A DNA stretch of 38,256 nucleotides from Deltaproteobacteria bacterium (GCA_005887925.1 VBLP01000180.1:21796-60051), one strand, 5' to 3'; positions 15,260 to 23,366 are shown, numbered from the stretch's first letter. The notes: a model not told the origin generated them from the sequence alone. Numbers and translations: made by a program.

Positions 15260-15832
15260 TCAGCCGTGCGGCCCCCCGTGCATCGCCGCCGCACCGCGAA
15301 CACGCGCGACGATCTGCGCCATCTGGTGCGGCGAGATCTCGCCCCTCACCGCGGCGGCGCCGTTCGAGGCGGCCAGCGCTGGTTGGCCCTTGCCCCCGAA
15401 CAGATGCCCGGTGTTTGCCCACTTGGCACCGACGTGGAATCCCAGGCCCGAGGTCCACGATGCGAGGAACCCGTCGCCGAGGTTGATCGCATGCTCGGAC
15501 AGCTGGCCGGGGCCGCCGAAGTAGCCGACCGCCTCCATCGCGAAGCCTAGCCACGCCTCGAGCGGCACGCCCAGAAACTGGCTCCCCTCGTCCCCAGCCT
15601 TCCCCTGACTGAGCCCACCGACGAAGGCCGCGACGTTGACCTCGAGCGTGCGGATGAGGTGTTCGCGATGCCCGGTCGGGGTCAGCGTCAGTTGCCGACC
15701 GGCAGTCGCCATCGCCGATTTCGTGGCAGACGCCGCGGCCGACAGCCGCGCTCGGAGCGCCTCGACTCGCTCGGCCAACGTCCGGTTCTGACTGACGAGG
15801 TGTTCGACGTGTTCTCGGTTGATCTCGACCAT
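15260..15832 (-). CDS. Coiled-coil protein with Gly-rich C-terminal half
   Basis: The protein has 190 residues from ATG 15832, which has AGAGGA 9 nt upstream; an in-frame ATG 15 codons further out has no such site. The N-terminal helix HVEHLVSQNRTLAERVEALR (about 7-26) is a coiled coil. After that come beta-like QLTLTPTGHREHLIRTLEVN, then Gly-rich aliphatic segments (AMEAVGYFGGPGQL, GFLASWTSGLGFHVGAKW) and a final helix ISPHQMAQIVARVRGAAAM. There is no motif of a known enzyme. It sits directly upstream of the twin coat-like genes, a position often held by scaffold or assembly proteins; this is a guess. Confidence 0.7.
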   Translation of the reverse strand: MVEINREHVEHLVSQNRTLAERVEALRARLSAAASATKSAMATAGRQLTLTPTGHREHLIRTLEVNVAAFVGGLSQGKAGDEGSQFLGVPLEAWLGFAMEAVGYFGGPGQLSEHAINLGDGFLASWTSGLGFHVGAKWANTGHLFGGKGQPALAASNGAAAVRGEISPHQMAQIVARVRGAAAMHGGPHG

Positions 15833-15896
15833 GTTTGCAATTCCTCTGATGCCCCAGCCCATGGCGAACTTGCCCAAGCCTGCGGGGCTAGACAGG

Positions 15897-16190
15897 CTAT
15901 TCAGTCACCACGAGCACCTTGCGTTGTGCGACCTCGAGCTGCGCAACGATCGCCCGACCTCGGTCGGTCAGACGCAGCTTGAGGTCGCCCCTCAGCTGCA
16001 ACGCGTGCGTGACGTACTCACGCTCGACGAGCAGCTCCTTGTTGATGAGATCGGCGATCATCGCCTTGACGTCGAGGCGGCACCTCTCCCAGTCCCATGG
16101 GATCTCGGCGCCGCGCTCGGCGACGAACTCGAGAAACTTCGCCTGCGGATGCGTGATGCGCACGCCCTGCAGTGGTCCCGAGCTAGCCAA
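15897..16190 (-). CDS. Small winged-helix-like protein
   Basis: The likely product has about 97 residues if TTG 16190 is used (overlapping the upstream TAG) or 88 from GTG 16163. No ATG exists in the conserved part, so the start is uncertain. The sequence has HPQAKFLEFVAERG, RLDVKAMIADLINKELLVER and LKLRLTDRGRAIVAQLEVAQ. This is a helix-helix-wing order with the LTDRGRA(I/L) motif typical of the C-terminal end of MarR/PadR-like winged helices. It may be a DNA-binding regulator or a small helical structural protein. It is followed by a 64-bp gap (15833-15896) in which I see only the Shine-Dalgarno of the next gene. Confidence 0.6.
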   Translation of the reverse strand: MASSGPLQGVRITHPQAKFLEFVAERGAEIPWDWERCRLDVKAMIADLINKELLVEREYVTHALQLRGDLKLRLTDRGRAIVAQLEVAQRKVLVVTE

Positions 16191-16482
16191 GGGACACCCG
16201 CACTCGCTCGGCGAATTCCGCCGAATTGCACGTTGCGCTGTCGTGGCCATTCGACACGACCCACGACACAACGCCGGTGGGTTCGATGACTTCCAGGATA
16301 TCGAAGCGTCCCGCGGCTTGCTGCCTGCGCGCCGCGGGCAGCTGGAAGGTCTCGCCCGACGGAGACGTGACGCCAAGCATTCGCTCGGCAACTCCGACTG
16401 CGCCCGCAGCGAATCCGAGGATTCTTTCTACAGCACTAGCCATCTCGAGTGCTGTTCTACGACCGACTCCATCGGTCGTCAC
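16183..16482 (-). CDS. Small hypothetical protein, first gene of the leftward operon
   Basis: The product has up to 99 residues from GTG 16482; ATG 16443 (MASAVERILGF) is an equally plausible start, and neither has a strong ribosome binding site. It has an amphipathic N-terminal helix (ERILGFAAGAVGVAERML), then beta-like ETFQLPAARRQQAAGRFDIL and VVSWVVSNGH. No family is recognised. As the first gene after the divergent regulator it could be an early or regulatory product, but that rests on position only. Confidence 0.55.
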   Translation of the reverse strand: MTTDGVGRRTALEMASAVERILGFAAGAVGVAERMLGVTSPSGETFQLPAARRQQAAGRFDILEVIEPTGVVSWVVSNGHDSATCNSAEFAERVRVSLG

Positions 16483-16544
16483 GCAGTTTCAACTGCAGCA
16501 CCCGATCTCATTGCTTATGACAATGTTTGTACTAATCCTCTAAT
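16483..16544. promoter_or_regulatory. Divergent promoter region between regulator and leftward operon
   Basis: This 62-bp region is AT-richer than its surroundings and separates the regulator gene (plus) from the long minus-strand operon. It contains ACAA-TGT-TTGT (a 4-bp inverted repeat) and TACTAAT and TATGACA elements that could be parts of promoters. I cannot assign -35/-10 boxes with confidence. An autoregulated switch operated by the regulator is the natural expectation. Confidence 0.45.
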
Positions 16545-17084
16545 GTGGCGACTCCTCCATCGATTTCCGACGATAAACCGCGCTGGCTCACGCACACGGA
16601 GGCGGCGGACTTGGTCGGCGTTTCGTACAACACGATCGCGTACTGGGCGCGCCGCGGGTTGTTGCAACCCCAGAAAGAACGCCGCACGCTCTCCAACGGC
16701 ACCGTTCGCGAGGTGCTTGTGTTCGACAGCGACGCCGTCATGAAGCTCGCGCGCCGACGAAACGCGAACGGCGTGAACGACGTCGACGAGACGGCCGCGA
16801 GCGCCTTCGAGATGTTCGAGGCGGGGAGGTCAATTCGCGAGGTGGTGATCAAGCTCCGGAAGGCCCCGGAGCGGATCGAAGCGCTCCACGAGCAGTGGCT
16901 GAGCTGCGGTGGCAGCGAGCTCGTCCTCAACGCGGTCGCCCGACGAGAGCTTGCGGATCTTGTCGGTTCGTTCGACGGCGTCGCAGACCTCGTGCAGCGC
17001 GTGGCCGAGATGGCGAACCGCCTGGCCGAGATGGCGAACCGATCGGCTACCGCTGAGGCAAGCAACAAACCGAGCGAACGCTGA
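16545..17084 (+). CDS. MerR/excisionase-type helix-turn-helix regulator
   Basis: The protein has 179 residues from GTG 16545. The N-terminal DNA-binding domain reads RWLTHTEAADLVGVSYNTIAYWARRGLLQP (about 13-42), a MerR/excisionase (HTH_17) helix-turn-helix, followed by a wing with REVLVFDSDAVMKLARRR. The rest is helical and includes a C-terminal heptad stretch with an internal duplicate (RVAEMANRLAEMANRS). There is no ligand-binding domain of classical MerR proteins. It is divergent from the virus-like operon with a 62-bp shared control region, so it is the likely repressor or switch. There is no clear Shine-Dalgarno, so the mRNA may be leaderless or nearly so. An exact family assignment is not possible. 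Confidence 0.85.
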   Translation: MATPPSISDDKPRWLTHTEAADLVGVSYNTIAYWARRGLLQPQKERRTLSNGTVREVLVFDSDAVMKLARRRNANGVNDVDETAASAFEMFEAGRSIREVVIKLRKAPERIEALHEQWLSCGGSELVLNAVARRELADLVGSFDGVADLVQRVAEMANRLAEMANRSATAEASNKPSER

Positions 17085-17447
17085 TACCAGCACGCCCCGC
17101 ATTTCTCGTCGATGCGCCACCGTAGCGCGAGGCACAACGCGACCACATCGCCCCAACCGACGTGCGGCTCGCGTTCTACCGCCGTGCGCATACGACGCAC
17201 GCTCCACCTGCCTTCATTCGCTGCACCTTCCCTGTAGCTATCCGCGATCCAGGAGGTCGGCCAGCAAAAACGACTCCCGCTGAAAGCCCGACGGGGTGCG
17301 ACGGTGCGGAGAGATACCGGAACATCTGGAACACCCGGAACACTGAGACACTGTCCCTGGCAACAAGCGGCAGCGTTCGCGCGGGGGGCAACTCGGCGCT
17401 GCCTGATGGAACTCGTCGAGAAGGCCCCGCGGACGCGGCGTTCGCGA
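17085..17447. other. Gene-free stretch after the regulator
   Basis: There are about 360 bases without a supported gene. A 96-codon frame (GTG 17162) exists but has an unstructured, Arg/Thr-rich composition and no ribosome binding site. The only notable element is a run of short direct repeats at 17319-17342, listed separately. No tRNA, integrase or terminator is recognisable. Confidence 0.5.
17319..17342. repeat. Three GGAACA direct repeats with 9-bp period
   Basis: GGAACA occurs at 17319, 17328 and 17337, each separated by three bases, followed by the related GAGACA at 17345. The strict 9-bp period resembles a short iteron or protein-binding array. It lies about 110 bp from the presumed edge of the virus-like element. 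Function is unknown. Confidence 0.5.
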
Positions 17448-17463
17448 CCTAAATTAAATTAGG
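17448..17463. repeat. AT-rich inverted repeat at the pseudogene junction
   Basis: CCTAAATTAAATTAGG has 5-bp arms (CCTAA/TTAGG) around an ATTAAA centre. It sits exactly where the coding sequence of the truncated FAD monooxygenase begins and is strikingly AT-rich for this genome. It could mark an integration or deletion scar. I see no second copy in the window. Confidence 0.45.
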
Positions 17464-17975
17464 CCGGTGCGCTCGGAAGGGCGGCCTCGACCGGCTCAAG
17501 CAACGCGGGCTGCCGGCGTCCCAGGACGCGCTGCGCTCGCTCGTGCCGTTCCTCGGCGATCGCGTCGCGCTGCTCGAGCACTGGGACGACATCAAGCTGC
17601 TGACCGTGGTCGTCGACCGGCTCGAGCGCTGGTGGGCACCGGGTCTGCTCTGCATCGGCGACGCGGCGCACGCGATGTCACCGGTGGGCGGCGTCGGGAT
17701 CAACCTCGCCGTCCAGGATGCGGTGGCGGCGGCGAACCTCCTGTTTGCCCCGCTGCGGCTGGGCACGGTCACCGGGGACGACCTGCAGCTCGTCCAGCAG
17801 CGGAGGGAGTTCCCGGCGCGAGTCACCCAGTGGCTGCGCTGCGGCTCGTCGCGTTTGCGATGCCTCACCTCGGGCCGCTGCGCCGGATGGCCGCGCAGAC
17901 CCTCGGCGTCGGACAGCTCGAGCACGTCGCACCGCTCGATCGGCGGCCCGAGACTCGCACGCGTGTCGCTACCAA
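17464..17975 (+). pseudogene. FAD-dependent monooxygenase remnant (5'-truncated, frameshifted)
   Basis: The frame beginning GLDRLKQRGLPA carries PFLGDRVALLEHWDDIKLL, RWWAPGLLCIGDAAHAMSP and VGGVGINLAVQDAVAAANLL. These are the C-terminal FAD-binding hallmarks (GDAAHxxxPxxGxGxNxxxxDA) of the PHBH/UbiH monooxygenase family. About two thirds of the protein (NAD/FAD Rossmann GxGxxG, substrate domain) is missing upstream of 17464. Around 17825-17850 the frame shifts and the C-terminal helix continues in another frame (LRLVAFAMPHLGPLRRMAAQ). Two lesions make it a pseudogene. Full-length relatives are about 400 residues. Confidence 0.8.
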
Positions 17976-17996
17976 CCCATCGATGAATTCGAAGGC

Positions 17997-18466
17997 ATGA
18001 ACATGGGTCTCGTCATCGAGCGCATGACCGTTCCAAACGGACGACGTTCGCAACCTGATCGCCGAGCTCGAGGACATCCTGACCGCCGAGTACGTGCCGG
18101 AGCACCGCCACGGGCTTGCGCTCGACGCGATCTTTCAACCACACATCCAGTTCTTCGTCGCGCGCGTCGACGGTGCTGCCGTCGGCTGCGGAGGAGTCGC
18201 CCTGTTCGCTGACTTCGCCGAGGTCAAGCGCATGTACGTCCGACCGGCTGCGCGTGGTCACGGCATCGCCGACGCATTGCTGGCGCGGATGGAGTGGTGA
18301 CCCGCGACGCGGGTATCGCGCGGCTTTGCCTCGAGACCGGCGACCGCCAGATCGCAGCGATCCGGGTGTACAGCCGGGCCGGGTTTCGCGGTGCGAGGCG
18401 TTTGGCGCCTATGCCGCCATGCCGCCGGCCAGCGTCGCGACGAGCGTGTTCTTCGAGAAGTACCTG
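17997..18466 (+). pseudogene. GNAT acetyltransferase remnant with several frameshifts
   Basis: Pieces of one GNAT N-acetyltransferase lie in three frames. These are MNMGLVIERMTVPN, then (after a shift near 18035) DDVRNLIAELEDILTAEYVP and FFVARVDGAAVGCGGVALF with the acetyl-CoA loop VRPAARGHGIADALLARME. After a shift near 18295 comes ARLCLETGDRQIAAIRVYSRAGF, and finally FGAYAAMPPASVATSVFFEK. The V-x-P-x-x-R-x-x-G-(I/H)-A signature is intact, but at least three frame changes and a stop interrupt it, so it is not functional as written. Sequence errors could in principle explain single shifts, though not the decay shared by all neighbours. Confidence 0.75.
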
Positions 18467-18559
18467 GTGTCCGAACCAGGGTGTTCAGCCTGACATCGAT
18501 GCCGTGTGCCGAGTTCGAGCGCAACGAGCGGTGAGCTGGGTCGAGGTGCTCGAGGTCGA

Positions 18560-18900
18560 GGTGCTCGTCTGGCCGGCGCGAGTCCCGGCGGATCTCCCGC
18601 GGCGTCACGCTGAATTCGCGGCGGAACCGGGCTGTGAAGTGACTCGCTGTCTTGAAGCCGACGCCAAGCGCGATGTCGAGCGCCGAGCGACCGGTGCGCT
18701 CGAGCTGCTCATGCGCGCGCGCCAGCCGGCGGGTGATCACGTACTGGAAGGGCGTCATCCCGGCCGTCGCGGTAAACGCGCGCGCGAAGTGCGCCGGGCT
18801 CAACGCCGCGACATTCGCCATCATCGTCACATCCAGGTCTTCGGCGAGCCGGCTCTCCACGTAAGTCGCACAGACGACGAAGCGTGAACGCCGGGAGGCG
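18560..18900 (-). pseudogene. AraC-family regulator fragment (C-terminal HTH half)
   Basis: The frame contains VESRLAEDLDVTMMANVAAL, SPAHFARAFTATAGMTPFQY, RRLARAHEQLERTGRSALDI and GVGFKTASHFTARFRREFSV, covering both helix-turn-helix motifs of an AraC/XylS DNA-binding domain. The N-terminal effector domain is missing and is replaced in frame by the tail of the DUF4157 protein. The downstream end has lost its stop and reads on into the antisense of the GNAT pseudogene. It is a chimeric, probably dead remnant. Confidence 0.75.
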
Positions 18901-18904
18901 TTCG

Positions 18905-19740
18905 CGGGGGTGTATGCCTCGGAGCGGTCGTTCGTCTGTACGAGGTTGCGATCCGCCTCGCCACCAGTCGAATGATAATCCGCAGCCGGCGTCTTGCCGA
19001 GATCGAGTGTCTTGACGATCTGCGTAAGACGAATCGACTTTGCATCGGGAGATTTGTCGTTGGGCTTGAACGTTACCTTGCCGCTCTCTCCCGAGTTTCC
19101 ACCGACATTCTCCTGCTTCTTCATGTCGATCTCGAACTCGAACTCGCCCATCGGAACGGGTCCCTTGCCCTTGATGTTGCGTGCACGCACCCGGCGCGGT
19201 GGTCGACACCGAGGCATCACCCGCCATCTGGTCGAGCAGTCCCTCGGCCGACTCGCCTCACACCACGCGATCGGCGACCGCATCGGCATGCTGCTCGTAA
19301 CGGTCCCCCGCCTCGCCGATGCCGCCCTTGAGTTGCACGCCGCCACGCTGCTGGATCACGTGCGCTGCTTCGTGCGCGGCTGTGTGTAGATCGGGCGCTT
19401 CCCGGAACGCCACGTGTGCCCCGGTGGCGAAGGCGTTGGCTCCGATGGCGTCGCTGGCGACTGCAGCGGGACCGCCGACGTGCGCCTTGGTACCGGTCAC
19501 GTAGTGGCGACCGAATGCACGCTGGATGGACGCCAGGTGCGGAAGCTGGCTGGCCGCACCCGACAGGCCGGCGGTGGCGATCTCTTGCGCGTCGCTCGCA
19601 GACCGCTTGCCATTGCCATGCATCTGGACCGCCGCGGCGCTCGACGCAGACGTGCGCTGCGCCGGCGGCAGGCCCATAGTGAGTGTCGCCTTGCCGGGTA
19701 CCGCGGTGGGGCGAGGACGGTGGCTTGTGACCCGTCGGTT
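18905..19740 (-). pseudogene. DUF4157 (eCIS-associated) protein remnant
   Basis: The first part has [65 protein letters not shown] and [16 protein letters not shown]. This is the DUF4157 pattern with its HExxH-type motif (HEAAH), found in proteins linked to extracellular contractile injection systems and common in myxobacteria. A TGA stop follows directly (19258-19260). The same frame resumes with [13 protein letters not shown], and after a frameshift near 19190 a C-terminal part continues ([37 protein letters not shown]) in the frame that runs on into the AraC fragment. The gene is therefore broken by one stop and one frameshift. No injection-system gene is present here. Confidence 0.75.
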
Positions 19741-19795
19741 CCGTCCTGGCGCCTGGTTTGTACCATCATAGCACCGTGTTACAGTAAGGCTGCAC

Positions 19796-20557
19796 ATGAG
19801 CCTTGGGACAACAACGGGCGCGTCGCTCCTTCCGATCGACGAGGACATCTGGCAAATGTCGGGTGGTGATGTGCGAATGCCCGGGGGCGCGCTGTTTCCG
19901 ACAGCATCCACCGTGATCCGCTTGCCCGATCGCTCGCTGGTGGTGTACTCGCCAATCGAATTCGACGATGCGACGGCAGCGGAGCTGGCGTCGATTGGAG
20001 AAGTCGCCCACCTAATCGCGCCGAGCCGGTTTCATCATCTATTCGTGCCGGCCGCGGTGGCGCGCTGGCCGCGCGCGATCGTGCACGCCTCACCCGGAGT
20101 TGCGGCCAAGCGCCCGGACCTGCGGATCGATCGCGTGCTCGGACGCGATGACGAACCCGCGTGGCGCGATGTGCTCGCGATCGAGCGCATCGAAGGCGTG
20201 CCCAAGATCGATGAGATCGTCGCGTTTCATCGGCCCAGTGGTGCGCTGGTGTGTGCCGACCTGGTGTTCCACATCGCCCGACCGCCAAACCTGCGCGCGC
20301 GCATCGTGCTGGCGCTCATGGGTGCCGGGGGCGGCAGGCTCGCCCAGAGCCGGACCTGGGGTTTCTTACGCTCCGATCGCGTCGCTGCTCGCGCGTCGGT
20401 TGCCCGCGTCCTCGCGTGGCCGATCAAACGCGTCGTCCCCTGCCACGGTGCACCATGCGCGATCGATGCTTCGGGGCTGGCATCGCGCATGACCCGCCTC
20501 GCAGGGGGGCTCGTTCCGTTGCTTGCGCCGACGGCCGAATCGTCGCGGGAGGCATAG
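19796..20557 (+). CDS. DUF4336 (metallo-hydrolase-like) protein
   Basis: The protein has 253 residues and is the only intact gene of the decayed region. It matches the DUF4336 pattern: [80 protein letters not shown] and a late [10 protein letters not shown]. These positions mirror the beta-lactamase fold, but the classical HxHxDH motif is absent. The FHH, CAD and CHG segments could still hold metal. Reaction and substrate are unknown. It starts with ATG at 19796 and has its own upstream region with no clear promoter boxes. It looks complete and of normal length. Confidence 0.85.
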   Translation: MSLGTTTGASLLPIDEDIWQMSGGDVRMPGGALFPTASTVIRLPDRSLVVYSPIEFDDATAAELASIGEVAHLIAPSRFHHLFVPAAVARWPRAIVHASPGVAAKRPDLRIDRVLGRDDEPAWRDVLAIERIEGVPKIDEIVAFHRPSGALVCADLVFHIARPPNLRARIVLALMGAGGGRLAQSRTWGFLRSDRVAARASVARVLAWPIKRVVPCHGAPCAIDASGLASRMTRLAGGLVPLLAPTAESSREA

Positions 20558-20816
20558 GAGGTCGAGCGCAGCGAGCGCAGCGGCCAGCTCGCGGCCCACG
20601 ACGTCCATGGACGCCTGTCCGAGCTGTGATAACCTGCGCTCCGATCGCTACGAGTGGCTGGTCGTATACCAAAAGCAAGGTTCTCGGTCGGGCCGTGGCG
20701 CCGTGGCGCCGTGGGATGAAGATACGAGACGATCGCCGACGGGCCATCGACTGTGTCGGCCTCCAAGGGGCTCATCGAGGGTGTCCACGGGCCTCCGCCA
20801 CGTCCAGCAGGGCATA
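20558..20816. other. Intergenic stretch without a supported gene
   Basis: The gap contains a short plus-strand frame starting MDACPSCDNL near 20607 and a local triplication of GCCGTGGC (about 20692-20715). Neither has a ribosome binding site or a convincing product. Nothing else is recognised. Confidence 0.4.
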
Positions 20817-21717
20817 CTACGTTAAGACGCTTGTCCTAGCGTCGTCAAGGCAACGCGGATTCCTGAAAATACTCCAAACGAGTTCGTAGCGGTACACACA
20901 TTGAATAAATGCGGGGTCGTCGAACGCAGTCTCGCGCAGTTCTGTAAATGACTCATTACGACACTGCCACGGTGCAAGCGTCACGCATTCCACGAGCTGG
21001 CGAAGCACAGACGGTTCCTCTGGCACTGGCTCGCCATCACCCAGCAACTCCGCCACCCATGCTGCACTCTGAGCACTCATCGGAAGGCGGGCCGTCACTC
21101 GAGACAGCGCCGGTGTTGCAGGCTCCGCATGAGGTGGCAGATAGAGTACTTCATAGTGGAGAGGAACGCCTACGAAGTCTGCAATTCTGTTAAGATGACC
21201 GAAGAACGCCGAGAGCGCGATTGCGTGCAATAGCTCCTCGTCGGCTATCCCAACACGGTGTGCCTGAACTCGATGCTCACATGATAGAGACCACGGAGAT
21301 TCGGTGACCAGACATGCGATTTCGGTGAGCAGGCGCTGCCGGAGTAGCGGCCATCGTGACGCAACGGGGTGAGCGTCGGCAATGAGCGCCCGCGTGAGCT
21401 CATCTCTGCCGTCGAGCGCAACACGCAGAAACCCTGCGTGACAGGCAGTTCAATAAAAACACTGATTCAGACGAGACGTTACCGAGTTGACCAATTCGCG
21501 ATCCTCCCAATCGAGTGGGCGCCTGTGCCATTAAGAGTTGACGAACAGCCAAATATTATCGGCATAAGCACCGGACCGAGACTGTGAGCTTGAATGATTC
21601 CCGGGACACCACCGTGTGGTGATCGATATGCCGACGGAGCGAGCGATCGCGCATCCGATCGTACATCTCACAAAACAAGCCAGTCGAGGCAGAATATTCA
21701 ATAATTGCGAACGGCAT
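20817..21717 (-). pseudogene. AhpD/carboxymuconolactone decarboxylase-like remnant
   Basis: The N-terminal piece starts at ATG 21717 with GAGGA just upstream and reads MPFAIIEYSASTGLFCEMYD, the usual opening of AhpD/CMD peroxidase-like proteins; it stops at 21556. The main body lies in another frame from about 21450 without any start codon. It includes RQRLLTEIACLVTESPWSLS, CEHRVQAHRVGIADEELLHA and IALSAFFGHLNRIADFVGVP, matching the CMD helix pair with its conserved C, H and (F/Y)xNRIAD-like motif. It then has a Pro-rich C-terminal part ending LDDARTSVLT. At least one frameshift and a missing segment (21450-21556) break it. Base composition here is more AT-rich than its neighbours, which suggests a foreign origin. 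Confidence 0.6.
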
Positions 21718-21977
21718 AAGTTCCTCGGGAAGTATTCCCCTGTACTTAATGGAACTCAAATTTAGATGCATGAATATCCTGTCACTGAGCTCGCCAGAGA
21801 CTCCGCCAGCCGCTGCATGATGCGAACTCGTTGCAGGAGCTGATCTGGCGAGGTGCAGCTTAAAGGTTGCATATGGGGTGTGTAGGAAGTGTTGTCGCCA
21901 TTGATCGGGTGTGCGGGCTTAGCACAAAGCCGGCGCAATCCAGGATTCTTCGAGGCTCCACAAGTAGTCTCTCGTGG

Positions 21978-21994
21978 AGCTAAACAGGATCGCG
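21978..21994 (+). repeat. Left terminal inverted repeat of the IS630 element
   Basis: AGCTAAACAGGATCGCG pairs with the right end at 23144-23160 with two mismatches. Confidence 0.75.
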
Positions 21995-22089
21995 TGGCCT
22001 GAGATCCACGCTTGACTGCGGATCGCGAGGGGATCATCGTTTCGCGATCGTGGCGAAGACCAGGACAGGACACGCGATCCGACGCTCGC

Positions 22090-23161
22090 GCCGACGCCCC
22101 GCGCAACTCAAGGGGTTGGACGAGTTCATCCTCTAAGGGCAGCTCAAGAACGACTTGGCGGAGTGGCGACGGGGGCGAGCCGTTCGAGCGTACATCGATG
22201 GTCGACGCGTCACCGACATCGCCGGCGATTGGAAGGTCACACGCGGGTCGGTGAATCGCTGGCTGCAGTGGTACGACGCCGACTACGTCGACGGTCTTCG
22301 GACCAAGATCGCGGAGGGTCCCGAGCCAAAGCTGACGGAGCTCCAGCGCGCGACGCTGACGGTGCTCATCGAGCGCGGACCGATCGCCGCGGGCTATCAG
22401 TCGGGCGTCTGGACCGGCCCGATGATCGGAGACCTCATCGAGGACCGGTTTGGCGCTCGTTACCATAACCATCACCTTCCCAGGCTGTTGCACCAGCTCG
22501 GGTTCTCCGTCCAGCGGCCTCGCAAGCGCCTGGCGCGGGCGGATCTGGCCCCGGCAAGCCACGTGGCTCCGCGAGACCCTGCCTCGGGCAAAAAAAAGCC
22601 CGCCAGTGCCGCGGCGTTGTTGCCTTCGGGGACGAGGCGAGCTTCTGGCTCGACGGGACGCTCTATCGAACTTGGTTGCGGGTGGGCCAGCAGCCTCGCG
22701 TAGATACCTTTGGGATGCGCAAGACGGCGCACGTCTTTGGCATCGTCACCCTCGAAGAACGCCCCTCGTTCCTGCACCAGTTCGCGCCTGTGTTCAACGC
22801 CGGCACCTTCCTTCCCCTCCTCAAGGAGATCGTACGCCGTGCTCGTCGCCGCAAGGTGTTCCTGATCATCGACAATGGGCCATGCCACAACGTCGACGAG
22901 GCAGGAAGACGCTGGTTCGTCGAAAATCGCGACCGTATCGAGCTGTTCCGCTTCCACCCTATTCGTCCAAGCTGAACCCGCTCGAAGGCGTCTGAAGGTG
23001 ACCAAGAAGCTCACCACGCACAACCGGTTCTATAGGACCACCGACGAACGCGACGACGCACTGCGCTCCAAGTTCGGCACCTTCCAATCTCGGCCCAGCC
23101 TGATCGCGAATCAAGTGGCACGCTTCCTATGGTCCACAAGCTGCGCGTTTCTGTTTAGCTA
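22090..23161 (+). pseudogene. IS630 transposase, broken by stops and frameshifts
   Basis: The N-terminal HTH part reads QLKGLDEFIL-stop-GQLKNDL then AEWRRGRAVRAYIDGRRVTD, VTRGSVNRWLQWYDADYVDG and GPMIGDLIEDRFGARYHNHH. The catalytic half lies in other frames: VVAFGDEASFWLDGT (first Asp), RKVFLIIDNGPCHN (second Asp) and KLNPLEGV (Glu) of the DDE triad, followed by KVTKKLTTHNRFYRTTDERD. I see one stop near 22130, two frame changes between about 22540 and 22600, and another plus stops near 22970-22990. All three DDE residues are preserved, so decay is probably fairly recent. Confidence 0.85.
23144..23160 (-). repeat. Right terminal inverted repeat of the IS630 element
   Basis: CGCGTTTCTGTTTAGCT is the complement of AGCTAAACAGAAACGCG. 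It contains the last codons of the transposase remnant. Confidence 0.75.
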
Positions 23162-23284
23162 GAGATGTCATCAGCCAATGCCGTGTGTTGCTCAGAATTG
23201 AGCAGCGCGTCGCAATGTTGCCGGACTATTAGAACGACGAGAGCAGGTACCGGCCCAAAAGGGAGCGAGGCCCGAGGAGAATCG

Positions 23285-23365
23285 ATGAAAGCGTCACTGA
23301 TTGGTTTAGTGGTGGCCGGTGGTTTCGGCGATGCCTTGCAGCAATTTGCTGCAGGAATTGCTTGA
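23285..23365 (+). CDS. Tiny hydrophobic ORF (26 aa) with strong ribosome binding site
   Basis: ATG 23285 is preceded by GAGGAGAATCG, a strong Shine-Dalgarno at good spacing. The peptide is MKASLIGLVVAGG, FGDALQQFAAGIA and then stop. It is aliphatic with a double-glycine in the middle. A 17-bp palindrome lies within it and a GC-rich hairpin follows its stop. It could be a leader peptide controlling the ABC operon, a small membrane peptide, or chance. The preceding stretch 23161-23284 shows no gene and no certain promoter. Confidence 0.4.
   Translation: MKASLIGLVVAGGFGDALQQFAAGIA
23337..23353. promoter_or_regulatory. 17-bp palindrome inside the tiny ORF
   Basis: TGCAGCAATTTGCTGCA is a perfect inverted repeat of 8-bp arms around one central base. 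It lies about 190 bp before the permease start. It could be an operator; it does not match the Crp or FNR consensus as I know them. Confidence 0.45.
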
Positions 23366-23366
23366 C

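Larger units (their letters stand above)
21978..23160 (+). mobile_element. IS630-family insertion sequence, degenerate
   Basis: The element is bounded by inverted ends AGCTAAACAGGATCGCG (21978-21994) and the complement of AGCTAAACAGAAACGCG (23144-23160), with 15 of 17 positions equal. Its length of about 1.18 kb is normal for IS630. The interior carries the transposase remnant. Flanking bases do not show a clear TA duplication. The element is unlikely to move by itself. Confidence 0.8.

Noticed and set aside
1-17084. Gene transfer agent or tailed prophage
   Set aside because: No terminase, portal, major capsid of HK97 type, tape measure or tail gene could be recognised in 17 kb, although the left part of the element is missing.
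17319-17350. Short regular repeats as a CRISPR array
   Set aside because: Units are 6 bp with a 9-bp period and no spacers of CRISPR length, and no cas gene is present.
17162-17452. 96-codon plus-strand frame after the regulator
   Set aside because: Composition is unstructured, there is no ribosome binding site and no recognisable domain; the frame is treated as non-coding.
18905-19740. Part of an extracellular contractile injection system
   Set aside because: Only a broken DUF4157 protein is present; sheath, tube, baseplate and AAA ATPase genes are absent from the window.
20692-20715. GCCGTGGC triplication as a regulatory array
   Set aside because: Three 8-bp units in GC-rich non-coding DNA with no linked gene are best explained by chance slippage.
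21762-22562. 266-codon minus-strand frame
   Set aside because: It is antisense to the IS630 transposase remnant and has no motif of its own.
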